Shown: positions 43,641 to 54,089 of the stretch, piece after piece | Position numbering within the stretch: the stretch's first letter is position 1 | How the letters are laid out: every line of letters begins with the position of its first letter | NCBI GenBank assembly: GCA_036971715.1 | Contig: JAVHJL010000012.1 | Location: 434,001 to 498,000, forward strand | Reading direction: 5' to 3' | Length of the DNA stretch: 64,000 nt | Source: Arthrobotrys musiformis | Lineage: Eukaryota > Ascomycota > Orbiliomycetes > Orbiliales > Orbiliaceae | Program-made: the position numbers and the translations under genes | Notes under the pieces: generated by a model | Told to the model about the DNA's origin: nothing | Databases searched by the model: none | What the model saw: only the letters and a program-made list of their open reading frames with translations

Positions 43641-44670
43641 ACCTCCACATTAATAAATCTCGAAACCTTCCCCAACTTCCAAGAATCTTAACCTGTCTCT
43701 CAAGCCCCAAAAACATACCTCTGTCGATCTTTGTCATGAATTCCTCAAGCTGATCTGTTTCTCCATCTGATAGTGTTGGGTCTTCCGCCGTAGGTATTAG
43801 AACCTCATTCGTCCTCTTTTTGGACAATGACACCCTTGTCGTCTCCTCGATCTGTTTCCCTTTGGAACTCACCCTTTCACACAGTTGTGATTTCAATCAG
43901 ATTCTTGGAGCTCTCCTTTAAGACAACTTGGAATTATTGCAGTCAGGATGATGTTTTTATTTTGTCCTAGAAATATATTTGACAGTTCCTACAGTCACTT
44001 TATAGAAGACCCCTCCCGGTCCTAGCTTGGAGCTTGAGCTAAGGACCCGCTCTATGAGCTCTGAACATCCCCAGAATTTACCCTCTGAACTATCATAGCC
44101 AGCCAGAACAATACCCATCTATTTCAGAGCTTCCAGGCCTTATGGAACTGATCATTGAGTCTTTGCGTCACATCCCGATATCATAGGACTGAGCAGCCAT
44201 CACAATCAGGCATCCTGCAGCACCGAATGCATAATCCCGTTGCTCAACACCCACGGACCTCCCTACGGCCTACTTCCATCCAAAAACACCCTAGCCGTAT
44301 CATGAGCTTAAATTCGCGGCATCAAACCTGAGACTGAAGAGAAAACACAACACCAGCAATACGGGACCTTACTTTAGTGCAATAATCATAATTCTTTTAA
44401 ATCTATTTTGACATTGCCCTGACAGACAATCTTCATAACTGCTGGCTCAGCTATATAGAATGCAAACTGACAGTATCATTTCCTGAATCAACTCCATCCT
44501 TTCAGACAAATAAATTAAGATCTCCAATTTAACGTAGCCATTAAATGACCTTTCCGAAATCAAATTCTCAACCTAAGATATAATTCTAACATTGTCCACC
44601 TTTCTACCATTTTACACCTTATATTCCTCTTGAAGTATAAGAATTTCCTCCAATTACAATTAATATCGTA
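43641..44670 (-). pseudogene. Degenerate coding-like sequence next to the Copia fragment
   Basis: On the minus strand 44128-43960 reads MGIVLAGYDSSEGKFWGCSE and then KLGPGGVFYKVTVGTVKYIS before a stop. A further frame (43896-43639) has KTNEVLIPTAEDPTLSDGE-like composition. Protein-like stretches separated by stops suggest an old gene or element remnant. Identity unknown. The rest of the interval to 44670 is AT-rich non-coding. Confidence 0.25.
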
Positions 44671-44985
44671 ATGTACCGAAAGTCCAAACGACGTTCCGGA
44701 TCTCAGACCGATGACCAAATCCCCAATGGAAACTCATGTCTTCCAGAAGCCGAACAACCCAAATCCAAAAGAAAGCGGAAACAGACCCGTAATATACAAC
44801 CCAAGCCAAAGATACAAGCATTCCGGACACCGCCCCCGGGTTTTATCCGTGTAGGACATTGTTTCGTCAAATCAGTGGACGAATTCTTAATCGTCAATGA
44901 CACCGCCAACGGGCCGAAAGTCATATGTTCTCCAGATCCAACACTGAATACATTACCTGGAACGCCACAGAAAAAACGTTGGGTA
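44671..44985 (+). CDS. 5' exon of a host gene interrupted by Copia DNA
   Basis: ATG 44671 (MYRKSKRRSGSQTDDQIPNG) opens a basic, nuclear-looking frame: KSKRKRKQTRNIQPKPK, then FRTPPPGFIRVGHCFVKSVD, then CSPDPTLNTLPGTPQKK. Around 44985 the coding character switches strand: antisense Copia integrase linker begins. The host continuation was not found on the far side of the element, so the gene is truncated or the insertion carried a deletion. No domain recognised. Confidence 0.42.
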
Positions 44986-45890
44986 TCAAGTATCTCTTCT
45001 CGCTCACTCTGTCCTGTTCTAGCAGACGGCGAGGAGGTCTTGCGGTGGAGATTCTCTTCATGCTCACCCTGTCCTGTTCCAATTGCAGACGACGTGGGGG
45101 TCTTGCTCTGAAGTATTGTCTCTTCCTGAATTTGTTCAGGGTAGGTGATTGCAGATCTTTGCTGCAGCTCACACGCAGGCGTCTTTTCACTCCCACCGAC
45201 TGCCTGTGCCGGTATTGTGACCGGGCTTGAGGGCAGTCTGTTAATTAGATCTGCGCGCTCTATAGCAGGTATTGAGGGTAGTCTGTTGCTCAGGTCTACA
45301 CTGCTCGTCTCTCCAGCCAATTGCTCGGTGGAGGACTCTCCTTGCCCCGTAATAGTCCTCTGGCTTTTGTACTCTTCAGCCTTCTTTGTCTGTCGAGGAT
45401 CGTATTCGGCGGAGACCTGCCCCTGCAACCCTTTCAGGCCAGGAAATTCTTCTTCTTCCCAATCTAAGTCCTTGACTACCTTGGCTGTGGTGCCATCATA
45501 AACTTTGTACAGAGTGGTACTCGTTTCCACATAACCGATGAATATCGCCGGTATGGCTCTGCTGTTGAACTTGCCGTGCCTTAGCTCCTTTGGCATCCTA
45601 TACCAACAGAGGCAACCAAACGGCTTCAAGTGACTTAGAGGAGGTTGTCTCCCGTTCAGAACTTCCCAAGGGGACTTCCCTTCTGGAGCACCCTTAGACG
45701 GTAGTCTGTTCTTGATATAGGCAGCTGTTACAATTGCTTCTCCCCAGAAACTTACGGGTAGCTTTGACCGATGCAACAGCGCGGTAGCTACTAGCACAAG
45801 CACCCCTATCCAACGTTCTGAGGTTCCGTTTGAGTCTTGATTCTGCGGTGGCGAGGGTTCAAAGTTGATACACAGCACGTTAAATTCAGT
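44986..45890 (-). mobile_element. Ty1/Copia integrase C-terminal fragment
   Basis: Minus-strand frame from about 45878: FEPSPPQNQDSNGTSERWIG, then LPVSFWGEAIVTAAYIKNRL, then GKSPWEVLNGRQPPLSHLKP and a GYVETSTTLYKVYDG segment. These are hallmarks of Copia integrase core end plus the GAG-pre-RT linker side. The following linker carries repeated TGQGEHEE / TGQSEREE motifs. The frame runs by chance into antisense of the host exon and stops at 44703. Gag, protease and the integrase N-terminus are absent. Confidence 0.8.
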
Positions 45891-46317
45891 TCAGACAGTA
45901 AATTATAGAAATAGACTGGCAGTTCACAGGCAGGCCAGTTCGCAGGCCAGTTCGCAGGCTAGTTCGCAGCTTAATTAATAGTTTACAAACTATATTTCAT
46001 ATTCAGTGTTTTATATTCAGTGTGCCCTCCTTTCAGGCGAGGCCCAACTGGTGTGGATGGGCGAGCAGTGGTATGGCGTAAGCCATACTACTGCGGGGCG
46101 ATTGGGCTTCGCCGTAGTCGGGTTTACAGTGGCCCGAAGGACCCCCCTTGTATATACAAGTTACAAGTTGTTCCGTCACTTGACACCTCAACTGTGAGTG
46201 CAAAGAGCCCACCTTTGATTCAAAAATATGTTGCTGCCTGCGCCACTTGTTGCAATTCCCATTGTAAGGCTGCCGAAGCCTCAAAGCAAGCTGAGCCCCA
46301 TCCTTCAAAATCCAACA
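45885..46317 (-). mobile_element. Copia LTR joined directly to integrase
   Basis: The minus strand begins TGTTGGATTTTGAAGGATGG at 46317, the TGTTGG start typical of Copia LTRs, and continues into integrase-coding DNA with no gag or protease in between. It contains a short GGCCAGTTCGCA-type triplication (about 45940-45970). The LTR 3' edge is not sharp. Supports an internally deleted element. Confidence 0.55.
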
Positions 46318-46407
46318 TGTAACACAGATGATCACGGATTCTTTCTTGTGTTTACATCAAAGCCTCAGACCTAGCCATAGCGCGCGCGGCACCAAAACCC
46401 TCTAATA

Positions 46408-47022
46408 CTAGCTTCCGAATAGTTCGTTCCATCTCTTTTCAAGCGTCTCCACTTTGTATTCCAACAATTCAAGCTTCCGCAGGAAATAATCATATGTGTC
46501 AGGGTGCACGAACGACGTTGGTGACATGCTCGGAGTCGCTACGTGCTCAAACGCTTCCGAGAAAGATAGGCTGGGAGAATTTGCCATATTATTGACCCCT
46601 CCGGAAATATTCAATGGCGGGGCTGCGTAGCTGGCACCCTCGAACTGACTGATAGGCATTTTTTCATCAAATGGAGAACATGTCTTATCTTCGGTGAACC
46701 TTAAGAGAATAGTGCCTGCTGACATTTCCTCTAGCTCCAATGGTAAGTCTATATCGCTACCTGCACCGATTGGGTATATATGATCATAATTTAGGGGTTT
46801 GAAAGGATATTCAGGAATTTGTCCCGCGGCCGTGACGCCTTCTAAAGCCCGGTGCTCATTGACACGGCGCTTTTTGATGCATCTTGAACACAACAGTTCA
46901 GGCGAGGGGCTGATAGTTTCGAGGCGACGCTTTCTAGGATTTCCGTGCCAGCTAGACGGGTCTGTGTCTTCGATTTCGGTTTGTGGGCTCAATAGCTCTG
47001 CGAGGGTATTTGGGCTCTCCAT
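46408..47022 (-). CDS. Hypothetical protein, 204 aa, C-terminal coiled coil
   Basis: ATG 47022 (MESPNTLAELLSPQTEIEDT), single exon. A basic patch with paired cysteines (ELLCSRCIKKRRVNEHR) resembles a nuclear localisation or small metal site. The middle is disordered. The C-terminal 30 residues form a heptad-like coiled coil (YFLRKLELLEYKVETLEKRW). No known family; it may dimerise through the tail. It sits less than 100 bp beyond the Copia LTR, with an intact frame. Confidence 0.55.
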   Translation of the reverse strand: MESPNTLAELLSPQTEIEDTDPSSWHGNPRKRRLETISPSPELLCSRCIKKRRVNEHRALEGVTAAGQIPEYPFKPLNYDHIYPIGAGSDIDLPLELEEMSAGTILLRFTEDKTCSPFDEKMPISQFEGASYAAPPLNISGGVNNMANSPSLSFSEAFEHVATPSMSPTSFVHPDTYDYFLRKLELLEYKVETLEKRWNELFGS

Positions 47023-47240
47023 GATTGTTGCTCTGAGTTATTATTTAAATTTGAGTTGTGTGCACAGTGAATAATACCCGGGCCCAGTTTTGCAACCCTA
47101 TTGCGGTTGTTGCACGTTTTGAATTTCTTCTCTCTTTGGGCTTTTGCTAAGTTGATACACTTCTGGCCATCGTTCCATCTGGGTGGTGGCACTTTGTGGA
47201 GACTCTAGGCGGGGGTGTCCTTGCCGGCGTGGAAACTTTC

Positions 47241-47853
47241 ATGTCCCAGGGATTCAACCTCGCCCACAACATTGCTCACCTCCATGCCGATTTCACCGCA
47301 TCAATCCCTTTAAAACTGGAAGTTAATGCCCAAGAAGAATTGAAGACCGCCATCTCCTTTTTCACCAAGATGGTCGACTACATCTGTGAACTTCTCCGCG
47401 ACGATACGGCACCATGGCGCTCCCTGTTTTCCGTCACAAACTCCCTCAAGCCATTCCAAAAGATGGTCCTGGATATTGCCGGCCGGTTCGGCTGTACCGT
47501 GCTGCCCCTCACACCAGTCAGACTGGCTTGCCAAAGGTTGAGGGTATCCATCGAGAAGCTGGCTAGAGTTATGCGGTCTGTAATTGAGGAGGCAGAGGAA
47601 GTATTAGAGAGGGGTGTGTGTGCCACTCGTTCTTATTGATAGGTTCTCCACCACCTGGGAACGGGCTGACCCTCTTGAGCATCTGCGAGCCGTTGACTCG
47701 AGAGAGCTCAAAGTTTTTGTTAATTGGTATCTTGACGTTAGCAAACGAACGTGTAGGATCAAGTCGCTGAAAACGCACGTCCGGCGGTGGAGAATGATGT
47801 ATCAGAAGTTTCTCGGGAAAAGGTACCGACCGGATGGCCGTGATATCATGGAT
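47241..47853 (+). pseudogene. Recombinase-like (DUF3435/FluG-type) fragment, frame-broken
   Basis: The first frame (MSQGFNLAHNIAHLHADFTA, helical) is open to about 47630. A shift near a GTGTGTGTG run leads into WERADPLEHLRAVDSRELKV and then FVNWYLDVSKRTCRIKSLKT, with RWRMMYQKFLGKRYRPDGRD, ending at a GTATGT donor-like site (47854). The second part has the spacing of the N-terminal region of fungal DUF3435/FluG-domain tyrosine-recombinase-like proteins (family that includes Starship captains). The assignment is by eye and tentative. The catalytic domain is absent from the window. Confidence 0.33.
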
Positions 47854-47867
47854 GTATGTCCGCTCAC

Positions 47868-48044
47868 CTTCCCTACGGTTTCTGTATCGGTATCTGGGCT
47901 GCACGGATTATCCGTTAGGAGCTCACTCTCTTGCTCTTCTTCTTGTAGAACGTCTTGTTGTGCCCCTAAGATTGTCAGTTTCGACTTTCGTATGGCCCAG
48001 CCTTTCTTCGCTGCAGCACTTCGTTTTGCGTCCTTGGGTCCCAT
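47868..48044 (-). CDS. 5' exon of a truncated host gene
   Basis: ATG 48044 (MGPKDAKRSAAAKKGWAIRK), a Lys/Ala-rich nuclear-looking N-terminus followed by an acidic, Gln/Glu-rich segment (DVLQEEEQESELLTDNPCSP). A strong donor GTGAGC follows at 47867. No downstream exon exists on this strand because the recombinase-like fragment occupies the space, so the gene appears cut short. Confidence 0.38.
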
Positions 48045-48289
48045 AGAACCGTTCTCGTTATTATATATGTTATACGAAGAACGTAGGTATGAGGTGAGGA
48101 ATAATGGAATTCGATAGTGGGCTATTCTATGGCCTCAATGGGCTCTCTTATATACATAGTAGGCGTCACGTGTAGACAGGCCTGGCAGGCTCATAGGCTC
48201 TGCGTTACCTACATTCTATATGCCGGTGATACCGGGCCTAAGGTCGGTGGTTACATATCTCCGACCCTACCTATCTATATGGGTAGCCT

Positions 48290-48320
<31 letters not shown>

Positions 48321-50208
48321 TTAATATATCAATATTTCTTTACATCGTCGATATCTTTTATATCTTCGTGGCTTCGGATATTACGTATCCGGGCTCATAA
48401 CCTGTTAGCCTCGTTCACGGGATGGTTAAAGAAATGAACGGGAGACAAACCCTCAAGTGCTCTAGGCTATCACATCTTCACAAACATGCCACCTACTACT
48501 CGTAAACTTTTCTGGCTCTATATTCTCCGGAAACTCGACGCTACCCTCATGACTATCCTCACACACACCCTCCGGAGTCGGAGTGGAGAGAACAACGAGA
48601 TCTTTAGAGCTTGGTTTGACATCTATCAAGAATCGTGCTACTGATTAAAAGCTTATTCCGTCAATGGAAATTAAGTTGATAACGAACCCTTGAAGTATTC
48701 AGGACTGGCAGCCATAATAGCATTAAAGCTTTTGATTATTATCGATATATTGTGCTATAACAGGTTGTTGGAATAAAATTGACTTCCCAGGCGTAGTTAA
48801 TCTCTGTATTCATGGTATGTGTCGAGCAATCATTGCCCCACCTAACGATAGTGCTTGGCCGTTGAATCCGCCAACTTGTGCTGAAGGTCTTGAGTATCTG
48901 TATTAGGTATGCTGCAAACCGGCAATCGAAGCCTTCGCAATTCAATCTATAACTTTTCTGAAGCAGGATGATGCAATCAAGGACAAACCCCGCCGCAGAA
49001 AACCGAGGGAACAGTTCCCCTCATACCCGCAAAGTATGCCCCGACGGCTCAATAATTCCTGTCAAGGATAACGCCACCCAAGTCAGGAGGTTGATGATGT
49101 TGATGAAGAAGGGAAAGTCTCCTCTTCACCTCGCGCGAATGATTTATTCCACGAATACAATTATTGACATCTTTCGAACACATGGTCAACACATGATAGA
49201 CCTTTACGTTGGGCTTTTTTACCCCTGCCCTAACTAGAGCAATTTCATTTAGTATTTACTAAAATTATTATTAAATAGTCCCAAATGGGCTGTCTGTGCG
49301 GTGGCTGAAAAGCACGCCAATAGCCCAAAATCGAGCCTAATGTCATGCCGTAGGTTTTAAAATCCTATTTTCTAAACTAGGTGTGGTTTAATGATTCGCG
49401 CTGATGGTGTGATTCGCCTCACCGTTACGTTACGTAGGCTGCAGTTCTATAAGTTTAGCCTTTCCACATGCACATGGACGAGACTCGCTTCGCCTTTAAA
49501 GCTTTCCTTATTCTTTCTTGGATTTCAGAATGCAACCTTCGGACCAAACCCCCATAACTTGGAGAAATTCCGCTATAGATTGTATCTATAAAAATCCACA
49601 AAGAGGTATACCCGCTTTTCAAGGGTTTAGGGCGTTCAAATAAGACTAACGAGCTAGCACCAAGTAGCCGCATTAGCATGTATCTGCCCGTGCATTGTAT
49701 ATGGGAGAATCTCCAGCAGCCTCGGTACTTTCATCAACGGGCAGAAAGCAATAGTTCCTTCATCCTCGGTTTGCAATTCTTCCTGCGTCTATTTCTGCCT
49801 AGCATCTTTTGCTGGCCTACACTGGATTTTAGGGGCTCGACAGAGGTTAGAGTTACGCCAAACTTTCAACATCGAAGGTTCCTCACGAAGTGACTGCGCT
49901 ATTCACTTCTTTTGTCCCTTTTGTAGTCTTGCACAAGAGGATCAGGAGTTGCGGAGTTCGGCCAACCAAACGTCAACACTGGCAGTTCCCTATATGTGTG
50001 AACAACCTATGGAATATCGGGCAATTCAGAGGGGTTTCGTCCCACCAGTGAGGGTGTAGCTGGGTTATGAATGCCAAGCAACCTGTCCGGTAGAACTGCG
50101 ATGCTGCAAATTGTGCACACTACCTGTCGTAACTCTTCATTATACGTGAACGGGCAGTTCATTTTTGCTTTCTGCGATATACTGTACGTATTGAAATTAT
50201 TATTGGTA
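48045..50208. other. Gene-poor stretch
   Basis: Holds an (AT)n run at about 48294-48320. A 89-codon plus frame from ATG 48968 (MMQSRTNPAAENRGNSSPHT) is possible but unsupported. No other gene seen. Confidence 0.4.
48294..48320. repeat. (AT)n microsatellite
   Basis: About 13 alternating AT units. Confidence 0.85.
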
Positions 50209-51043
50209 TTATTGGTATTTCGGATTTTCGAATGTTATGAACATGACACATGAAACATGAAACATGAAAACCCCGCTTTTGACGAGTGCCCCTATCCCGC
50301 GCTTATCTTCACTGCCATCGACACTTGAGCTCTCATCGGACTCCGGATCCTCAGGTTCTACAACCTCAGGCTCCTCTCCCTCATGCTCAGGCTCGTCTCC
50401 CTCATGCTCAGGCTCGTCTCCCTCATGCTGAAGCTCCCTCACCTCATGCTTAAACTCCCCCGCCTCATGCTTAAGCTCCCCCACCTTATGCTCAGGCTCC
50501 TCAACCTCATGCCCAGGTGATATTGGGATAGCCTTGCCGCTTTTTATCGTACCCTGTGCCTGCGCCTGCTTTGTTTTAAGGGGTGAATTGAGTGGCGGAG
50601 GTTTCTCCCTTTGCTTCTTCTTCCCTCGGCTCGTGTTAGGGTATTGCTTTGGCGATGTTACATTTTGTGAGAACACATTTTCTTTCTGTGGGGTTCGAGG
50701 AACAATTTGCATGAAATCCTGCGCTGTTGTTGATGATGAATCCGGTTTTCCGTTATCGACTAGTTTGAGTTGGTTCAGCAGCCCTGCAAACTCTTCTTCA
50801 TGGAACTTTGTGCCGTTCATCATATCCGCGTCCTCCTCCATATTCCTTGCAACGATGTAAATGAAATTTCGCCATGCCGACGCTGACATTCTCCGGTCGC
50901 CTAAGCGCTTCCAGCCATGCAGATCAGATGCTGGCTCCCACGTCTCCTCGTCGTCCGTCCATAATACGTTTACATAAGCAGCTGGGGTACTATGGGGGTT
51001 AAGAACTTGGGGGCCATTGATTCGTCTTGTCCATCCTAAATAC
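50209..51043 (-). CDS. Chromodomain-like protein with acidic heptapeptide repeats
   Basis: From a probable acceptor (GGGTTTAG at 51044) the frame reads RYLGWTRRINGPQVLN, then AAYVNVLWTDDEETWEPASD-LHGW: a beta strand, then W..D..ETWEP, the signature of chromodomains, which bind methylated histone tails in many proteins. Residues beyond are disordered and basic (RGKKKQREKPPPLNSPLK), then EPEHEGDEP-type repeats of 7-8 residues (about 50350-50520) and an acidic tail. The start codon is unresolved and the last 20 residues (HVSCVMFITFENPKYQ) may be readthrough of a missed intron. The divergent coiled-coil gene begins next to it. Confidence 0.5.
50350..50520 (-). repeat. In-frame EPEHEGDE-type coding minisatellite
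   Basis: Repeat of CTCAGGCTC(G/C)TC(T/C)CCCTCATG units of 21-24 bp inside the chromodomain-like gene, all in frame. Confidence 0.75.
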
Positions 51044-51056
51044 CTAAACCCGAAAG

Positions 51057-51577
51057 CGATTGGAAAGCTAGCTTCGAAGAGCATTTTAATATCGCAACTA
51101 AGCTCTATCGTCAAGCTGGAGATTTGGCAGAGCAGGTTGCTTATCTCAGGCGCCGACGAAAGCATTGGAAAGGCGAGGCTCAAGAAAAGATTTTTGCACT
51201 TGCAAAGCTCTCACATGAACTGAAGTCTTTCAAAGGAGCGGATAGGGCCCTTAGACGGGAGAATGAGGCCCTAAGACAGGAGAATGAGGCTCTCAAACAC
51301 CAAATCGAGGAACTTGAGCAAAAGGACCAAACACAGCTAGTTCGCAAACGGCGCAAATATCAGCACGACGTACCCAACCCTTCGGAAGCTGCCAGCTTCG
51401 CCGAATCGCTCCCAGAGGATAAAGATACCAAATTCGAACCTCAGGAAGGATCACGTCCGCTCGAAGAGCCCAAAACCCCAATTAAAACAGAGAACGAAGG
51501 TAAGCCCCCTTCGCATACCACGGTAACGATTAAAATATTCTTTCTAACCTAAAATCAAAGATGTCCCTAAAGAGTGA
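51057..51577 (+). CDS. Coiled-coil protein, two or more exons (C-terminal part)
   Basis: Open from about 51057 (DWKASFEEHFNIATKLYRQA, GDLAEQVAYLRRRRKHWKGE), then a heptad coiled coil (ALRRENEALRQENEALKHQI), basic KRRKYQHD and an acidic tail. The intron at 51500-51560 (61 nt, GTAAGC, branch TCTAAC, acceptor CAAAG) leads to a last exon of five codons (DVPKE, stop 51577). No ATG upstream in frame: a stop at 51036 implies a missing 5' exon or a truncated copy. It lies head-to-head with the chromodomain-like gene. Function unknown. Confidence 0.48.
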
Positions 51578-51819
51578 AAAATATGTATTCGATCGCCCCG
51601 AAACAGCAGAGCGAGGCGTCCAATTCGATCGACATCTAGCTACCCACACAATTGCTAATATTACCTTTCTTTCTTGCTTTCTTTTCCCCGTTGTGTCCGC
51701 TGTTTGAAAGGGGTGGCTGTTTTTACCTTTTCTTAGGTTTAAGCTCTCGAGAGGCTATTGTTTTATACCTATCTGTATACATAAATACTTGATTACTCAC
51801 AAAAGAAACCTATACTAAC
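51578..51819. other. Intergenic, nothing seen
   Basis: Between two converging genes; T/C-rich. No RNA gene recognised. Confidence 0.3.
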
Positions 51820-52412
51820 TTATAAATCTTCTTCGAGCTGTGCTTTCGCTATCAATTCTCTCAGCATCGGATAGTCGTTGTTGCACTCCTTGATTGCCTC
51901 CTGTAGTTTTATTATCAACCCTGAACTCTCAGAATGAAAAGCCAGAATGATAGGTGGAAATTGAGATTTGTTTAATATGGAATACTCGAGCCCCACTTTA
52001 TTCGCTACCCTTCCATCATAGCAAATCCGGTATCGATCGTGCTTTTTGATCTCTTGCACCACAGTACAAGCATCTCTTCGAGGAATAATATAGATTTTTA
52101 TCGCGAAATAGGTCTCCCGAGCTGTGAGCGTCTTGAAAACTGCCGGAAATAAATCATCGGGAACTCCATCTGGGGTATTAATTATCACAATTGCATCTTC
52201 CGCATCTATCAGATCACGTGCGTCTGTATGCCGGCGAACCAGCGCGCTTGTAGCGATGCGTAAGTTTAAGTCTAACTTGACCGGAATTTATACGTCCCCT
52301 TAGAAATTTTTACATATCAAGCTAATACATTTATACCTCGCAGGGCTGGGAGCACTTCAGCGGCGCCTTGGTACATCCATCTATAATTATAAATATGTTT
52401 TTCCCAGCTCAT
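51820..52412 (-). CDS. Two-exon hypothetical protein, about 175 aa
   Basis: Start proposed at ATG 52412 (MSWEKHIYNYRWMYQGAAEV); the frame is open upstream to 52523 with another possible acceptor. The intron is 52336-52272 (65 nt, GTATAA, branch TTCTAAG, acceptor GTTAG), a phase-1 join giving LPALR-D-LNLRIATSALVR. The body reads like a compact alpha/beta protein (LIDAEDAIVIINTPDGVPDD, FAIKIYIIPRRDACTVV, HDRYRICYDGRVANKVGLEY). No family recognised. Codon phase and composition strongly favour a real gene. Confidence 0.6.
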
Positions 52413-53099
52413 ATTCACATCAACAGGTTTTTCGGTGCTCACACTGTTCAGAACCTCAACACATTCCAAGATGGTGGCCTTTGGATGAACTGCCCCGCAC
52501 AGATTGCGACAAGGGAAGCGCAAAGAATTTGGTCGGATTCGAACAGCCTTGACCTGATACTATGCCCGACTGCAAGGAGGGGTCTTTATGTACTTATATA
52601 AATTCCCCCCGGGGGGGGATTTACCAAAATGTGTTGTTTTTGCTAGAAGGTCCCAAACCACGTGGTCGCGTGCCCGCCTCATTTTTCCCTAAGCTACCTG
52701 CCCACTTACCTACCCTACCTACCTACCCACCTACCTACCTACCTACCTGCTCACCTACTCACCTAGCTACCTAGATACCTGCCTACCCTAGGCCGGTAAC
52801 CCTTCTTAGGCCTATAGTAAAGCCAAAATCCAGGCCAAAATCCAGGCAGGCCGGGACCCAGGTCAGAACCCAGGCCAGAACCTAGGCCAGAACCTAGGTG
52901 GGTAGGTGGGTAGGTGGGTAGGTAGGTGGGTCCAAAACCGACTCAAAAATAAACCAAAAAAGATCCGATGTTTTCTGGTAAAATCAAAAGAATTGGTTCA
53001 AACTGGAAAAAGCAAGATACCCTCATAGATCAAACCTGAAAATATGATTACCTTTGAACCACTACCAGAAAACGCCCCTCTATTTAAAATCAATTAATT
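52413..53099. other. Intergenic with CCTACC/GGTAGG inverted arrays
   Basis: Contains the tetranucleotide arrays listed next and a GGCCAGAACC(C/T)AGGCCAGAACC repeat (52830-52900). No gene. Confidence 0.5.
52692..52790. repeat. CCTA/CCTAC array facing GGTAGG array
   Basis: (CCTAC)n-like units at 52700-52790, with the complementary GGTGGGTAGGTGGGTAGG at about 52895-52930. The two arms could pair as a stem of modest length. Confidence 0.65.
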
Positions 53100-53870
53100 T
53101 ACGCATTATATCCCTCTCAAAGAAGGAACGCAACCTTGTTCGCTTCCCATATATGCATGCACCGAAGAAGAGACTGCCGCTCTTCGAGAATACATCGACG
53201 AAATCTCAGAAACGGATATATACGACCTTCAAACTCTCCAGCAGGACACCCTATCCTATTTGTGCCAAAACCTAATGGCAAGCTACGAATCTATATTGGT
53301 TACAGAAGCCTCAACAACATCACCATTAAAGATACTGGACCTCTCCCACTCATTAGTGAATCTTTCGATCGGCTCGTAGGAGCTAAGGTCTTCACTAAAC
53401 TCGACATCATTAACGCCTACTATAATATCCGAATTAATCCTGGAGAAGAATGGAAAACAGCTTTTAGATGCCGTTATGGATTATTTGAATATATGGTAAT
53501 GCCTTTTGGACTTACCAACGCCCCCGCATCTTTCCACGCCTTCATGAATCATGTTCTACGAGAACACATAGATATTATCTGTGTGGTCTACCTAGATGAT
53601 ATCCTCATCTACAGTCGAAATCTAGAAGATCACAAGAAGACTGTCAATGCGATACTTGACTCCTTAAGAGAACTGTTACTAAATGCGAATTGCTAGCAGC
53701 CATAATCACTTCAGATGGTATTAAAATAGATCCCAGGAAGGTCTAAGCCATCCAGGAATGGCCTCTGCCGGAAGACGTCAAAGACGTACAGTCATTTTTA
53801 GGACTTTGCAACTATTACCGACGATTCATTCGAAAGTATAGTTTTATGTCAGAGCAGTTAATTTTAAACA
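53100..53870 (+). mobile_element. Degenerate Ty3/Gypsy reverse transcriptase fragment
   Basis: RT in one frame: RNGYIRPSNSPAGHPILFVP, then VFTKLDIINAYYNIRINPGE, then TAFRCRYGLFEYMVMPFGLT, with catalytic VVYLDDILIYS. After a stop at 53696 another frame carries GIKIDPRKV, a stop, and VQSFLGLCNYYRRFIRKYS, the RT connection region. Gag, protease, RNase H and integrase are absent and no LTRs are seen. Decayed fragment. Confidence 0.85.
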
Positions 53871-54089
53871 GAATAAGATAGAACTAACCACCTAACTTGT
53901 ACATAGCTACCTAGGTGTCTACCTAGGTAAGTATCGAGGTAGAAGAAAACAAGGCGAGCCAATCACTGAACATCTCAAATTACAATGACCATAGAAAAAC
54001 TTTAAGATGCTTGTTCACTGGTGTATGCTAAAGCCCATCAAATCCTGCTCTTAATTTTCCCATACTTTTCAGCTAGACGGTTTACCTGA

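Noticed and set aside
44703..45878. A 391-aa single protein
   Set aside because: The N-terminal two thirds is Copia integrase; the rest is antisense to a host exon, so the frame is a chance fusion.
47614..48117. A 167-aa plus-strand protein
   Set aside because: Only its first part is protein-like; after the GTATGT site at 47854 it is antisense to a minus-strand exon.
53100..53870. Complete Gypsy retrotransposon
   Set aside because: Only reverse transcriptase and connection remain; no LTRs, gag, RNase H or integrase.
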